Shown here piece by piece: positions 1-6,723 of a stretch of 6,957 nt of DNA (positions within the stretch are counted from its first letter, which is position 1; the number at the start of each line of letters is the position of its first letter). The notes under the pieces were generated by a model that had not been told where the DNA came from, searched no databases, and saw nothing but the letters and a program-made list of their open reading frames with translations. Source of the DNA: Clostridiales bacterium. GTDB taxonomy: Bacteria; Bacillota; Clostridia; Oscillospirales; Oscillospiraceae. Where the stretch lies: contig DPCD01000186.1 in assembly GCA_003516765.1 (NCBI GenBank), forward strand, positions 11,231 through 18,187. Direction: 5' to 3'. A program made the translations under genes and the position numbers.

Positions 1-2
1 TT

Positions 3-767
3 AAGGCAGTTGGCACCCGCGTAACGCCCCGCCAGCTTTCCAGCCGTACCGTTCGGGTCGGGGAAAACGTCATGGGTGTCGTTGGTTTTGCACCCTACCA
101 CATGATGAGAATCACCGATGAGCAGAAAAGAAGATCTGCCGAGAACCAGCACATTGACATTGCCGCAGAAAGCAAAGAACGCGCGCTCGAGCGAATTCAG
201 ATCGGCGACTACGCGGTGGTGGACAGCCCGTTTATAGAGATGGGAGAAAACTGCAAGGGGCGTGCAATGGACAGCCGCCTGGGCTGCTGCGCAGTGCTGG
301 AGCTGCTCCGCGAAGCACCGGACAAGGCCTTTGATGTTGTATTTACCACCATGTATGAGGTGGGACAGCGAGGCATGGAGGTCGCTGCGTATACTCAGCA
401 GCCGGATCTGGTCGTCTCCATCGGCGCTGTACCGGCGACGGATATCCCGGGCAGCCTGAATAAGGAAGACCGCGTGGAGCTTGGACAGGGCGTTTGCATG
501 GCGCTTACAGACGCGGGCTTTGCATACCCGAGAAATACAGTCGAAGCATGGAGCAAGGCTGCCAAGGAAGCCGGGATCAAGAGCAGAGTCGTGCAGTACG
601 CACCCGATGCGGCGCAGGCAGGATATGCGGCGCTGTGCCGCAACGGCGCGCTGGCGCTGTCGCTGCTGATCCCATGCCGGACACCTGCTGCGCCGGCTGG
701 CATTATGAAAAAAAGCGACTTGAATGAAGCGGTAGCGATGCTGAAACTCATCGCGGAAAAGTGCTGA
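3..767 (+). CDS. M42-family aminopeptidase-like protein, 5' partial, active site degenerate
   Basis: The frame is open from base 3 (254 visible residues, TGA at 765-767) and the gene begins upstream of the window. M42 enzymes are cytoplasmic di-metal aminopeptidases that form large TET shells and trim peptides. Family landmarks appear in order: GVVGFAPYHMM (visible residues 25-35), IDIAAESKERA, AMDSRLGC (88-95), a TMYEVGQRGM block (116-125) and PDLVVSIGAVPATDIPG (134-150). Compared with the family pattern from memory, the bridging-metal Asp is kept (residue 90). The EE pair reads YE (118-119), so the general base is replaced by Tyr. The later metal Asp is Gly (141), and the C-terminal RYIHSP-like His is Ala (229). 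The DxHxD motif lies outside the window. Family membership is well supported; peptidase activity is doubtful. It sits 12 bases before a second M42-like gene and a peptide importer, suggesting a role linked to imported peptides. Confidence 0.85.
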   Translation, partial: KAVGTRVTPRQLSSRTVRVGENVMGVVGFAPYHMMRITDEQKRRSAENQHIDIAAESKERALERIQIGDYAVVDSPFIEMGENCKGRAMDSRLGCCAVLELLREAPDKAFDVVFTTMYEVGQRGMEVAAYTQQPDLVVSIGAVPATDIPGSLNKEDRVELGQGVCMALTDAGFAYPRNTVEAWSKAAKEAGIKSRVVQYAPDAAQAGYAALCRNGALALSLLIPCRTPAAPAGIMKKSDLNEAVAMLKLIAEKC

Positions 768-774
768 GGAGGGG
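767..774 (+). promoter_or_regulatory. Ribosome binding site for the GTG start at 780
   Basis: AGGAGGGG lies 5 bases before the GTG and overlaps the last base of the previous stop codon (765-767). It is the strongest site nearby and decides the GTG start of the second M42-like gene, for which no ATG alternative exists at that point. Confidence 0.75.
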
Positions 775-779
775 TCAAA

Positions 780-1766
780 GTGAATTTACATAATTTCGTA
801 GAGCTGTGTATGTGCCCGGCACCCCTCGGCAACGAGCATACTGCGAAGCAGTTGATCCGCAGCATGCTGCCGAACGGACTGGAGATCTCGGAAGATGTTG
901 CGGGCAGCGCCATCGTTCGCAAGCCTGGCGAGAAACCGGGTCTTACGTTCTTTGCAAGCCTGTCTCAGCCTGTAGTACTCGTCACGGGCAAAAAGTCGGA
1001 CGGTGCATGGGAACTGCAGCCGCTGGGCACGGGAAAGACGCTCGAACCCATGAACGGTTGGAAAGTTATGGACAGCGGCGGCGCGCAGGCCAAGCTGGAG
1101 GTCAAGGACGGCGCGCTGAGACTGACGGAAGACAGAGGCGTTCAGATCGGTTCCCTTCTTACCCGTCAGCCGGATTGGACGCAGGATGTGCTGAGCGTAA
1201 GCTGTGCGGGTATTGAAGATCGTGTTGGCTGCTGGCTTCTGACGGAGCTGCTGCGCGAGATGCCGGATGTCAAGGCAGAAATCACGTGCATCTTCCTGGC
1301 ACAGGAACAGCACTGCACGAAGGTCGCCGAACTGGCGATGAATGAGACAGATGCCGCGGTTGCGATCCGTCTGGCCTCTGCAAAGGTCAATGACATCAAC
1401 CTGACCGGCGCGCCTGTCAACGCGGGAGGCGGTCCGGTTCTGAAGCTCCGCGAGCGCTATGTGTCTACAGACGGACGTCTGATGGATCTGGAGAGAATGG
1501 CCTGCCGGGAAGCCGGTGTGCCGTTCCAGTATGAGGTTCTGGAGTTGGATGTGACCGGTCTCTGTACCGCCCAGTATGGGCACTGCGGCGTCGTGGTCGG
1601 CGGAATCGATGTTCCGGCGGAAGAAGGACGGATACTGCTGACAGACCTGCGCAATACGCGGGCACTGGTCATGCAGCTGGCGGCAAACGCCGATCAGATT
1701 CAGCAAGCGCTGTGTTCGCTTCCTGCGGTGCAGCACTTGGCTCAGACAACGAAAGAAGAGAGGTGA
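780..1766 (+). CDS. Divergent M42-family-like protein, probable non-catalytic paralog
   Basis: This 328-residue protein starts at GTG and has a length near the M42 norm of about 340-360. The N-terminus resembles the family opening (FVELCMCPAPLGNEHTA). AGIEDRVGC (143-151) matches the conserved DDRvG helix, followed by ELLREMPD as in the upstream gene (ELLREAPD), so the two are likely old duplicates. Nearly all catalytic positions differ. The HxD of the first metal motif aligns with S60 and S62, and the bridging Asp is E146. The EE pair is E176-Q177, the next metal Asp is R197, and no His is seen in the C-terminal segment near 276-284. By family knowledge such a protein should not hold two metals; pseudopeptidase, regulator or partner subunit of the upstream M42 protein are inferences. 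The TGA overlaps the next gene's ribosome binding site, indicating translational coupling. Confidence 0.75.
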   Translation: MNLHNFVELCMCPAPLGNEHTAKQLIRSMLPNGLEISEDVAGSAIVRKPGEKPGLTFFASLSQPVVLVTGKKSDGAWELQPLGTGKTLEPMNGWKVMDSGGAQAKLEVKDGALRLTEDRGVQIGSLLTRQPDWTQDVLSVSCAGIEDRVGCWLLTELLREMPDVKAEITCIFLAQEQHCTKVAELAMNETDAAVAIRLASAKVNDINLTGAPVNAGGGPVLKLRERYVSTDGRLMDLERMACREAGVPFQYEVLELDVTGLCTAQYGHCGVVVGGIDVPAEEGRILLTDLRNTRALVMQLAANADQIQQALCSLPAVQHLAQTTKEER

Positions 1767-1771
1767 TTTTC

Positions 1772-3214
1772 ATGGGAAAAACAGCTGCTGCATGGGGACC
1801 GCTTCCCAGAACGCGCATTCGTACATACTTTAAGAAAATGTATGCCCGCCCGATCTACCGCTTGCTGCTCATCCTTTTGGGGCTTCCCACCACACTCATG
1901 GTGCTGGTGAAGCATTTGGTATTTTCAAACTCTGCCAGCTATGACAAGCTGCGGGCTGACCTCGAGGCTGAGTTTAAGACGAGCGGGCTGTTGGAAAAGC
2001 TCAAGGCACAAGCATTGGAGTCCGAACGAAACAAGAGCAAGTTCCTGAAACGCTCTGTGTCGGACGAGCAGCTGAAGGTCAGAGCCGACAAGGTCGCAAA
2101 GAAAAAGTACGATCAGGCGCTTCAGGAGGAACTGACGAACCGGATGCGCCGTGAGAAGATCCATTCTCCGGATATGCTGAGCACATATCTGGAATGGCTG
2201 GACAATCCCGCGTTCTTCTGGGTCTCTGTCATTACCTCGCTTCCGATGTATTTGCTTGTCTGGATTTACTCAAAGCCGTATGCAAAGTATATCAGCGAAC
2301 GCCTTTTCATGATGATCTTCGTTATGATCGGCGTCATCGTGCTGGTCTTTACCATTTTGTATCTGACCCCGATGGATCCGGCCAGAAACATTCTCGGTGC
2401 AAACGCAACGGTGGAAAAGGTCGCGGAATTCAAGCGCCTGTACGGTCTGGATCAGCCCTATCTGGTTCAGCTTGGCAACACGATCAAGAAATTCTTCACA
2501 CTGGATCTTGGCATCTCCTATGTCGGCAACGAAGACATTGCGTCGGCGCTTATGCGCCGGTTCCCGATCACGGTGCAGCTTTCTCTGGCGTCGATGCTGG
2601 TTTCCATCCTGATCGCGATCCCCTCGGGCATCATTTCGTCCATCAAGCAGTATTCGGCATTTGACTATATCTTTATGCTGGTTGCGCTGCTGGGACTTTC
2701 GATCCCAAATTTCTGGCTGGGACTGATCCTGATCCTGAATTTCTCCATCCGCCTCGGCTGGCTGCCTGCCATGTACGATGCGACAAAACTGGTTACGCTG
2801 ATCATGCCTGCCATCGTTATGGGCACGGGCCTCTCGGCCTCCGTAGCGCGAATGACGCGCTCGTCCATGTTGGAAGTGAAAAATCAGGACTATATCCTCA
2901 CCGCCAGAGCAAAGGGTCTGAGCGAGAGACGCGTGATCTTCAAGCACATTCTGGGCAACGCCATGATCCCGATCGTCACGGTCATCGGTCTTCAGTTCGG
3001 TGGCATTCTGGGCGGCTCGGCTACAACCGAAAAGGTGTTCAACGTCAATGGTCTCGGCAAGTATATCGTGGACAAGCAGTTTATCCCGGATATCCCGGTC
3101 GTCATGGCTGGCGTTGTTTACATCGCCATTGTGATCAGCATTGTCAACCTTCTGGTGGACATCTTGTACGCATTCCTTGATCCCAGAATCAAGTCTTCTC
3201 TGAAAAACTATTAA
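1772..3214 (+). CDS. dppB: Dpp/Opp-type ABC importer permease (DppB type) with N-terminal extension
   Basis: This 480-residue membrane protein is the first permease of a peptide importer; standard DppB is about 310-340. The ATG at 1772 is chosen because AGGTGA (1761-1766) lies 5 bases upstream; the frame extends further up only into the previous gene. The core starts near residue 173: first core TM (178-198), PMDPA (200-204), a YGLDQPY segment (224-230), DLGISY (245-250), RRFPITVQLS (262-271), further TMs, and the EAA loop that docks the ATPase (about 373-401, with ARAKGLSERR). The extra 170 residues hold a basic N-terminus, a TM (about 29-51), a roughly 95-residue Lys/Glu/Arg-rich helical stretch (52-146) and a second TM (147-167). 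With two TMs the core keeps its normal topology and the charged stretch would face outside. The extension is not recognised. The symbol is at family level; the substrate is unknown. Confidence 0.9.
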   Translation: MGKTAAAWGPLPRTRIRTYFKKMYARPIYRLLLILLGLPTTLMVLVKHLVFSNSASYDKLRADLEAEFKTSGLLEKLKAQALESERNKSKFLKRSVSDEQLKVRADKVAKKKYDQALQEELTNRMRREKIHSPDMLSTYLEWLDNPAFFWVSVITSLPMYLLVWIYSKPYAKYISERLFMMIFVMIGVIVLVFTILYLTPMDPARNILGANATVEKVAEFKRLYGLDQPYLVQLGNTIKKFFTLDLGISYVGNEDIASALMRRFPITVQLSLASMLVSILIAIPSGIISSIKQYSAFDYIFMLVALLGLSIPNFWLGLILILNFSIRLGWLPAMYDATKLVTLIMPAIVMGTGLSASVARMTRSSMLEVKNQDYILTARAKGLSERRVIFKHILGNAMIPIVTVIGLQFGGILGGSATTEKVFNVNGLGKYIVDKQFIPDIPVVMAGVVYIAIVISIVNLLVDILYAFLDPRIKSSLKNY

Positions 3215-3219
3215 GAGGT
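3213..3219 (+). promoter_or_regulatory. Ribosome binding site for the GTG start at 3227
   Basis: AAGAGGT overlaps the TAA of the preceding permease (3212-3214) and lies 7 bases before GTG 3227. The nearby ATGs at 3220 and 3231 are in other frames (3220 gives only a four-codon ORF), so the GTG is the start. Confidence 0.6.
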
Positions 3220-3226
3220 ATGAGAC

Positions 3227-4747
3227 GTGGATGATAACAAAAGAAAAAAAGAATATCTAAGGAAGCTGGAGAGCAAGAAGCTGAAAAAGTCTCCGGAGTA
3301 CAAAGAACTGAGCTTCTCTGCCGGTGTGACCTGGGTGTTCGCGCTTCTGTTTGCCTTATCCGGATACAGCTTCATCACGGGTAAGGTGACCGTAACGCCT
3401 TTGATCCTGGCGGCGGCGTTCGCGGTGGAGGGGGTAGTCCAACTCATCCTTCTGCATCGGATGCGGGCGGCGCTTCTCAAGTCGAAGCCGATCTCGCGGG
3501 CAATGCGTCTGAGCGGCATCCTGCTTTTGGCATTTGTCGTTACCGGCAATATTTTCGCGGCGGTGGCCGGTTTTACGCTGATCAAAAAACAGCGCACGCT
3601 GGAATACACCATGACCGTCTATGCGGCGATCACGACCCTTGGGGTCATTATGGTCAGCGGTCTGAATCTCTTCAAAGAGTATGTGGCAAACAACTTTATG
3701 TTGGGAATGGGACTGTTGGTGGCGTTCTTGGTGTTCTATTTGCTGACGCTCCTGTTCATCCATCTTTGGGAGCGGGACGGCAAGGTGGATAAGAAACTGC
3801 TGCCGGTAGGTGTGCTGCTGATTATCTCCGCAATCAGCGGCAACGTTTTTGCGCTGATTGCCGGTATGCTGATCATTTCGCACTATCGCCATCAGGGCGA
3901 AGATCGTGCCATTGAGTGGCGTGATATCTGGGAGCGCCTGTTCCGCAACAAAATGGCGGTCATGGGTATGCTGGTCGTGGTTTTCCTGCTGTCGCTGTCG
4001 CTCGCCAGCGCCCTGACGTTTGATTACGGCGTTGCGATCGACAACAACTACGACGCGATCCTGCGCCCCGTCTCCATGGAATATCCGTTCGGCACGGATA
4101 ACTATGGACGCTGCGTATTCACGCGCATCGTGTTTGGCGCCCGTATTTCCCTCATCGTCGGCGTGTGCGTTACGGTGCTGCCTATGATCGTGGGCGGTAT
4201 CCTCGGCGCGGCCGCAGGCTTTTTCGGAAAGCGTGCAGACAACATCATTATGCGCCTTCTGGACGTGCAGTATGCCGTTCCGGATATGCTGCTCGCCATT
4301 GCCATCATTGCGGCGTTCGGCGCCAACACAGTCAACCTGATCTTGGCGTTGAGTATCGGCATGGTGGCGGTTTACGCGAGAACCGTCCGCGCCACGGTTC
4401 TCGGCCTTGCGAATGCGGAATTTGTTGAGGCGGCTCGCTCCTGCGGCGCCAGAGACTGGAACATCATTTTCCGCCATATCATTCCGAACTCCCTAGCGCC
4501 GATCATTGTCCGTTCGACGATGGGCATCGGTACTGCGGTTTTGTCTACTAGCAGCCTCAGCTATCTGGGTCTGGGCGTCGAGCCGCATATCCCGGAATGG
4601 GGCAACATCCTGAAGATCGGCAGCCAGTATCTGGAGACCAACCCCTATCTGGCAATCTTCCCGGGCCTTGCCATCATTCTGCTGGTGCTGGCATTCAACT
4701 TTTTCGGAGACGGTTTGCGGGATGCACTTGACCCGAAGCTGAAATGA
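3227..4747 (+). CDS. dppC: Dpp/Opp-type ABC importer permease (DppC type) with six-TM N-terminal extension
   Basis: This 506-residue membrane protein is the second permease; standard DppC is about 280-310. The OppC-like core begins near residue 229 with WRDIWERLFRNKMAVMG (231-247), a core TM, then YPFGTDNYGR (286-295), FGARISLIVG (303-312), the TM bundle, and an EAA loop (about 399-429, EAARSCGARDW). It ends with the typical FFGDGLRDALDP segment (492-503). The first 228 residues have a Lys-rich head, KKEYLRKLESKKLKKSPEYK (7-26), and about six predicted TMs (33-51, 55-77, 95-118, 129-148, 155-180, 191-219). Within this region residues 97-123 and 195-221 are similar, suggesting a duplicated three-TM unit. 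An even TM number keeps the core's normal orientation. The extension's function is unknown. It starts 12 bases after the partner permease and presumably pairs with it. Confidence 0.9.
   Translation: MDDNKRKKEYLRKLESKKLKKSPEYKELSFSAGVTWVFALLFALSGYSFITGKVTVTPLILAAAFAVEGVVQLILLHRMRAALLKSKPISRAMRLSGILLLAFVVTGNIFAAVAGFTLIKKQRTLEYTMTVYAAITTLGVIMVSGLNLFKEYVANNFMLGMGLLVAFLVFYLLTLLFIHLWERDGKVDKKLLPVGVLLIISAISGNVFALIAGMLIISHYRHQGEDRAIEWRDIWERLFRNKMAVMGMLVVVFLLSLSLASALTFDYGVAIDNNYDAILRPVSMEYPFGTDNYGRCVFTRIVFGARISLIVGVCVTVLPMIVGGILGAAAGFFGKRADNIIMRLLDVQYAVPDMLLAIAIIAAFGANTVNLILALSIGMVAVYARTVRATVLGLANAEFVEAARSCGARDWNIIFRHIIPNSLAPIIVRSTMGIGTAVLSTSSLSYLGLGVEPHIPEWGNILKIGSQYLETNPYLAIFPGLAIILLVLAFNFFGDGLRDALDPKLK
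3515..3889 (+). repeat. Protein-level internal repeat in the DppC N-terminal extension
   Basis: Codons for residues 97-123 (3515-3595) and 195-221 (3809-3889) encode alike segments: GILL..VTGNIFAAVAG and GVLL..ISGNVFALIAG. Eleven of 27 residues are identical by hand count (including G, LL, GN, FA, AG, final R) and most others are conservative. Each copy is the third TM of a three-TM set, 98 residues apart, which points to an ancient duplication of a three-TM unit. The DNA itself is not an exact repeat. Confidence 0.55.
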
Positions 4748-4752
4748 GGTGA
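4746..4752 (+). promoter_or_regulatory. Ribosome binding site for the ATG start at 4761
   Basis: GAGGTGA overlaps the stop of the preceding permease (4745-4747) and lies 8 bases before ATG 4761. It supports this ATG over the in-frame GTG at 4749, which lies inside the site itself. Confidence 0.65.
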
Positions 4753-4760
4753 GACACGAC

Positions 4761-5720
4761 ATGGAACAGAATCTATTAGAAATCAAAAATCTGCGCGTCC
4801 ATTATGTCACGGACACGGAAGACGTGCAGGCCGTCAATGGCGTGGATCTCCACCTGAAGAAGGGCGAGGTTCTGGGTCTTGTGGGCGAGACAGGCGCCGG
4901 AAAGACCACTGTGGCACTCTCCGTGATGCAGCTGGTTCCGGATCCTCCCGGAATCATTCTGGATGGCGAAATCCTCTTTAAGGGGAGAAACCTGATCTAT
5001 AACTCGGACAGAGAAAATCAGGAAATGCGCGGCAACGGCATCTCTATGATTTTCCAGGATCCCATGACTGCGCTGAACCCAATCATGACCATCGGTCAGC
5101 AGCTGGCGGAGGTCGTGATCAAGCACAAGAAGTTGAGCAAGAAAGCGGCTATGGAAGTGGCAGCTGAAATGCTGGAGCGAGTCGGCGTGACAAGAGACCG
5201 CATTAACGACTACCCACACCAGTTCTCCGGTGGTATGAAGCAGCGCGCCATCATCGCCATGGCTCTGCTCTGCAATCCTGAGATCCTGATCGCGGACGAG
5301 CCCACCACGGCTCTTGACGTGACCATTCAGGCACAGGTGCTGGAGATCATCCGCAGCCTGATCCGCGAAAATGAGATGTCCATGATTCTCATAACGCACG
5401 ATCTGGGTGTTGTTGCGGAAACCTGTGATCAGGTTGCCATCATGTATGCAGGCGAGGTGGTCGAATACGGTTCCGTTTGGGATGTTTATACGAATCCCAA
5501 GCACCCCTACACGCGCGGTCTCTTTGATTCGATCCCGAAAATGGATGTCGATGACGAGCGGCTGTCTCCGATTCCGGGTCTGGCACCGAACTCCACCGCA
5601 CTTCCCAGCGGCTGCTACTTCCATCCCAGATGCAAGTACTGCCAGGAACGCTGTCGTGAACAGAGCCCCGCAATGAAGGGCGATACCCACCAGTACAAGT
5701 GCTGGCTGGACTTTGAGTAA
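4761..5720 (+). CDS. dppD: Peptide ABC importer ATP-binding protein, DppD/OppD type
   Basis: This 319-residue cytoplasmic ATPase, of normal DppD/OppD length, powers import together with the next gene product. All ABC motifs are present: Walker A GETGAGKT (42-49), Q-loop Q99 in [11 protein letters not shown], signature FSGGMKQR (155-162), Walker B ILIADEP (175-181, with D179 and E180), D-loop ALDV (184-187) and H-loop H213. The C-terminal oligopeptide-transporter domain carries C285, C291, C298 and C314, with spacing C-x5-C-x6-C-x15-C, the pattern linked in some DppD-type proteins to a 4Fe-4S cluster; an extra Cys is at 294. The ATG at 4761 has a well-placed ribosome binding site. Codons 5 and 6 are CTA and TTA, otherwise very rare here. 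It follows the DppC-type gene by 13 bases and precedes the DppF-type gene by 15. Confidence 0.94.
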   Translation: MEQNLLEIKNLRVHYVTDTEDVQAVNGVDLHLKKGEVLGLVGETGAGKTTVALSVMQLVPDPPGIILDGEILFKGRNLIYNSDRENQEMRGNGISMIFQDPMTALNPIMTIGQQLAEVVIKHKKLSKKAAMEVAAEMLERVGVTRDRINDYPHQFSGGMKQRAIIAMALLCNPEILIADEPTTALDVTIQAQVLEIIRSLIRENEMSMILITHDLGVVAETCDQVAIMYAGEVVEYGSVWDVYTNPKHPYTRGLFDSIPKMDVDDERLSPIPGLAPNSTALPSGCYFHPRCKYCQERCREQSPAMKGDTHQYKCWLDFE

Positions 5721-5721
5721 T

Positions 5722-5728
5722 AGGAGGG
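5722..5728 (+). promoter_or_regulatory. Ribosome binding site for the TTG start at 5736
   Basis: AGGAGGG lies 7 bases before TTG 5736 and immediately after the previous TAA (5718-5720). It is the main reason to accept a TTG start; the product then begins MDNLLTVTHLKKYF, the normal DppF-type beginning. Confidence 0.75.
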
Positions 5729-5735
5729 AAAGACG

Positions 5736-6719
5736 TTGGATAATTTGCTCACAGTGACCCACTTGAAAAAATATTTTGACGTTCCCGCCGGCCACCTTCA
5801 TGCAGTGGATGATGTGTCGTTTTCCCTCAAACGGGGCGAGACGCTCGGCGTAGTCGGCGAGAGCGGATGCGGAAAATCTACCCTTGGTCGCGTTCTGCTC
5901 GGACTGCATCCGGCGACCTCCGGCGACATCATCTTTGAGGGAATGGATCTGAGCACGTTCAGCAAGAATGAGATGATTCCCGTTCGTCGGGAGATGCAGA
6001 TCATTTTCCAGGACCCCTACGCATCCTTGAACCCGCGTTTCACCGTTGCACAGATCATTGAGGAGCCGCTTCGGCTGCACAAGGTCTGCAAGAATGCGGA
6101 GGAGCGGAGAAAGCGCGTTGAGGAACTGATGGAGATGGTCGGTCTGCCGCGGCGTGCGTACAATCTCTACCCGCACGAGTTTGACGGCGGTCGCCGCCAG
6201 AGAATCGTGATTGCAAGAGCGCTTGCGATCAATCCTCAGTTTGTGGTCTGCGATGAGCCGGTCTCCGCGCTGGATGTTTCTGTTCAGGCGCAGATCCTGA
6301 ACCTGATGATCGATCTGCAAAAGCAGCTCGGTTTGACCTATTTGTTCATTTCGCACGATCTGTCTGTTGTCAAGCATATCTCCGACAATGTAGTGGTTAT
6401 GTACCTGGGGCAGGTGATCGAGAAGGCTCCGAAGCAGGCGCTTTTCCAGACCCCGATGCATCCATACACCATTGCGCTTCTGAGCGCGATCCCTTCTGTC
6501 AATGTCCGCGAAAAGCGCCAGCGGATCATCCTGAAGGGCGAGCTCTCCTCTCCCATCAATCCCGGCGATGGCTGCCGCTTTGCAAAGCGCTGCCCGTTTG
6601 CGCAGCCTGAGTGCTTCACCCGGACTCCGGAATACCGTGAGATGGAGCCGGAGCACTTTGTGGCCTGCCATCGTGCCGAGGAAGTTCGGGACGGCAAGCT
6701 GAAATACCAGACGATCTAA
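5736..6719 (+). CDS. dppF: Peptide ABC importer ATP-binding protein, DppF/OppF type, altered signature motif
   Basis: This 327-residue partner ATPase starts at TTG. Walker A is GESGCGKST (41-49), the Q-loop is Q92 in IIFQDPYASLNP, Walker B is FVVCDEP (169-175, D173 and E174), the D-loop is ALDV (178-181) and the H-loop is H207 in FISHDLS. The signature reads FDGGRRQR (149-156) rather than the usual FSGGQRQR, so the Ser that contacts the ATP gamma-phosphate across the dimer is Asp150 (codon 6183-6185, GAC). The C-terminus has C280, C286, C293 and C311 (C-x5-C-x6-C-x17-C), like the DppD-type partner. By the usual head-to-tail dimer, Asp150 would face ATP bound to the DppD-type Walker A. The rest of the protein is intact and of normal length, so it is not a decayed gene. 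It is the last tightly packed gene before a 56-base gap. Confidence 0.93.
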   Translation: MDNLLTVTHLKKYFDVPAGHLHAVDDVSFSLKRGETLGVVGESGCGKSTLGRVLLGLHPATSGDIIFEGMDLSTFSKNEMIPVRREMQIIFQDPYASLNPRFTVAQIIEEPLRLHKVCKNAEERRKRVEELMEMVGLPRRAYNLYPHEFDGGRRQRIVIARALAINPQFVVCDEPVSALDVSVQAQILNLMIDLQKQLGLTYLFISHDLSVVKHISDNVVVMYLGQVIEKAPKQALFQTPMHPYTIALLSAIPSVNVREKRQRIILKGELSSPINPGDGCRFAKRCPFAQPECFTRTPEYREMEPEHFVACHRAEEVRDGKLKYQTI

Positions 6720-6723
6720 CCCG

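Noticed and set aside
72..74. ATG at 72 as the start of the first M42-like gene
   Set aside because: The frame is open back to base 3 and the residues before it (GTRVTPRQL, then VGENV) fit the M42 family, with no ribosome binding site ahead of 72, so the gene begins upstream.
786..1736. A 316-codon minus-strand frame opposite the second M42-like gene
   Set aside because: Codon-aligned shadow ending at the antisense of the TTA in codon 3; the plus strand has the ribosome binding site and family motifs.
1..1766. The M42-like genes as decaying pseudogenes
   Set aside because: Both frames are uninterrupted where visible, the second has a strong ribosome binding site and near-normal length, and codon use matches the neighbours. 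Only active-site positions differ.
1712..1771. A longer start for the DppB-type permease inside the previous gene
   Set aside because: It would overlap the M42-like gene by 55 bases and lacks a good ribosome binding site; ATG 1772 has AGGTGA 5 bases ahead.
3356..4477. A 373-codon minus-strand frame opposite the DppC-type permease
   Set aside because: Same codon-aligned shadow effect; the His/Gln/Arg-rich product looks like antisense of a membrane protein.
4749..4760. GTG 4749 as the DppD-type start
   Set aside because: The GTG lies within the ribosome binding site for ATG 4761, and the added residues match nothing in the family.
4776..6671. A 631-codon open frame on the minus strand across both ATPase genes
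   Set aside because: It is codon-aligned with the two plus-strand genes and stays open only because they avoid TTA, CTA and TCA. The plus strand shows complete ABC motifs, and the antisense product has no recognisable domain.
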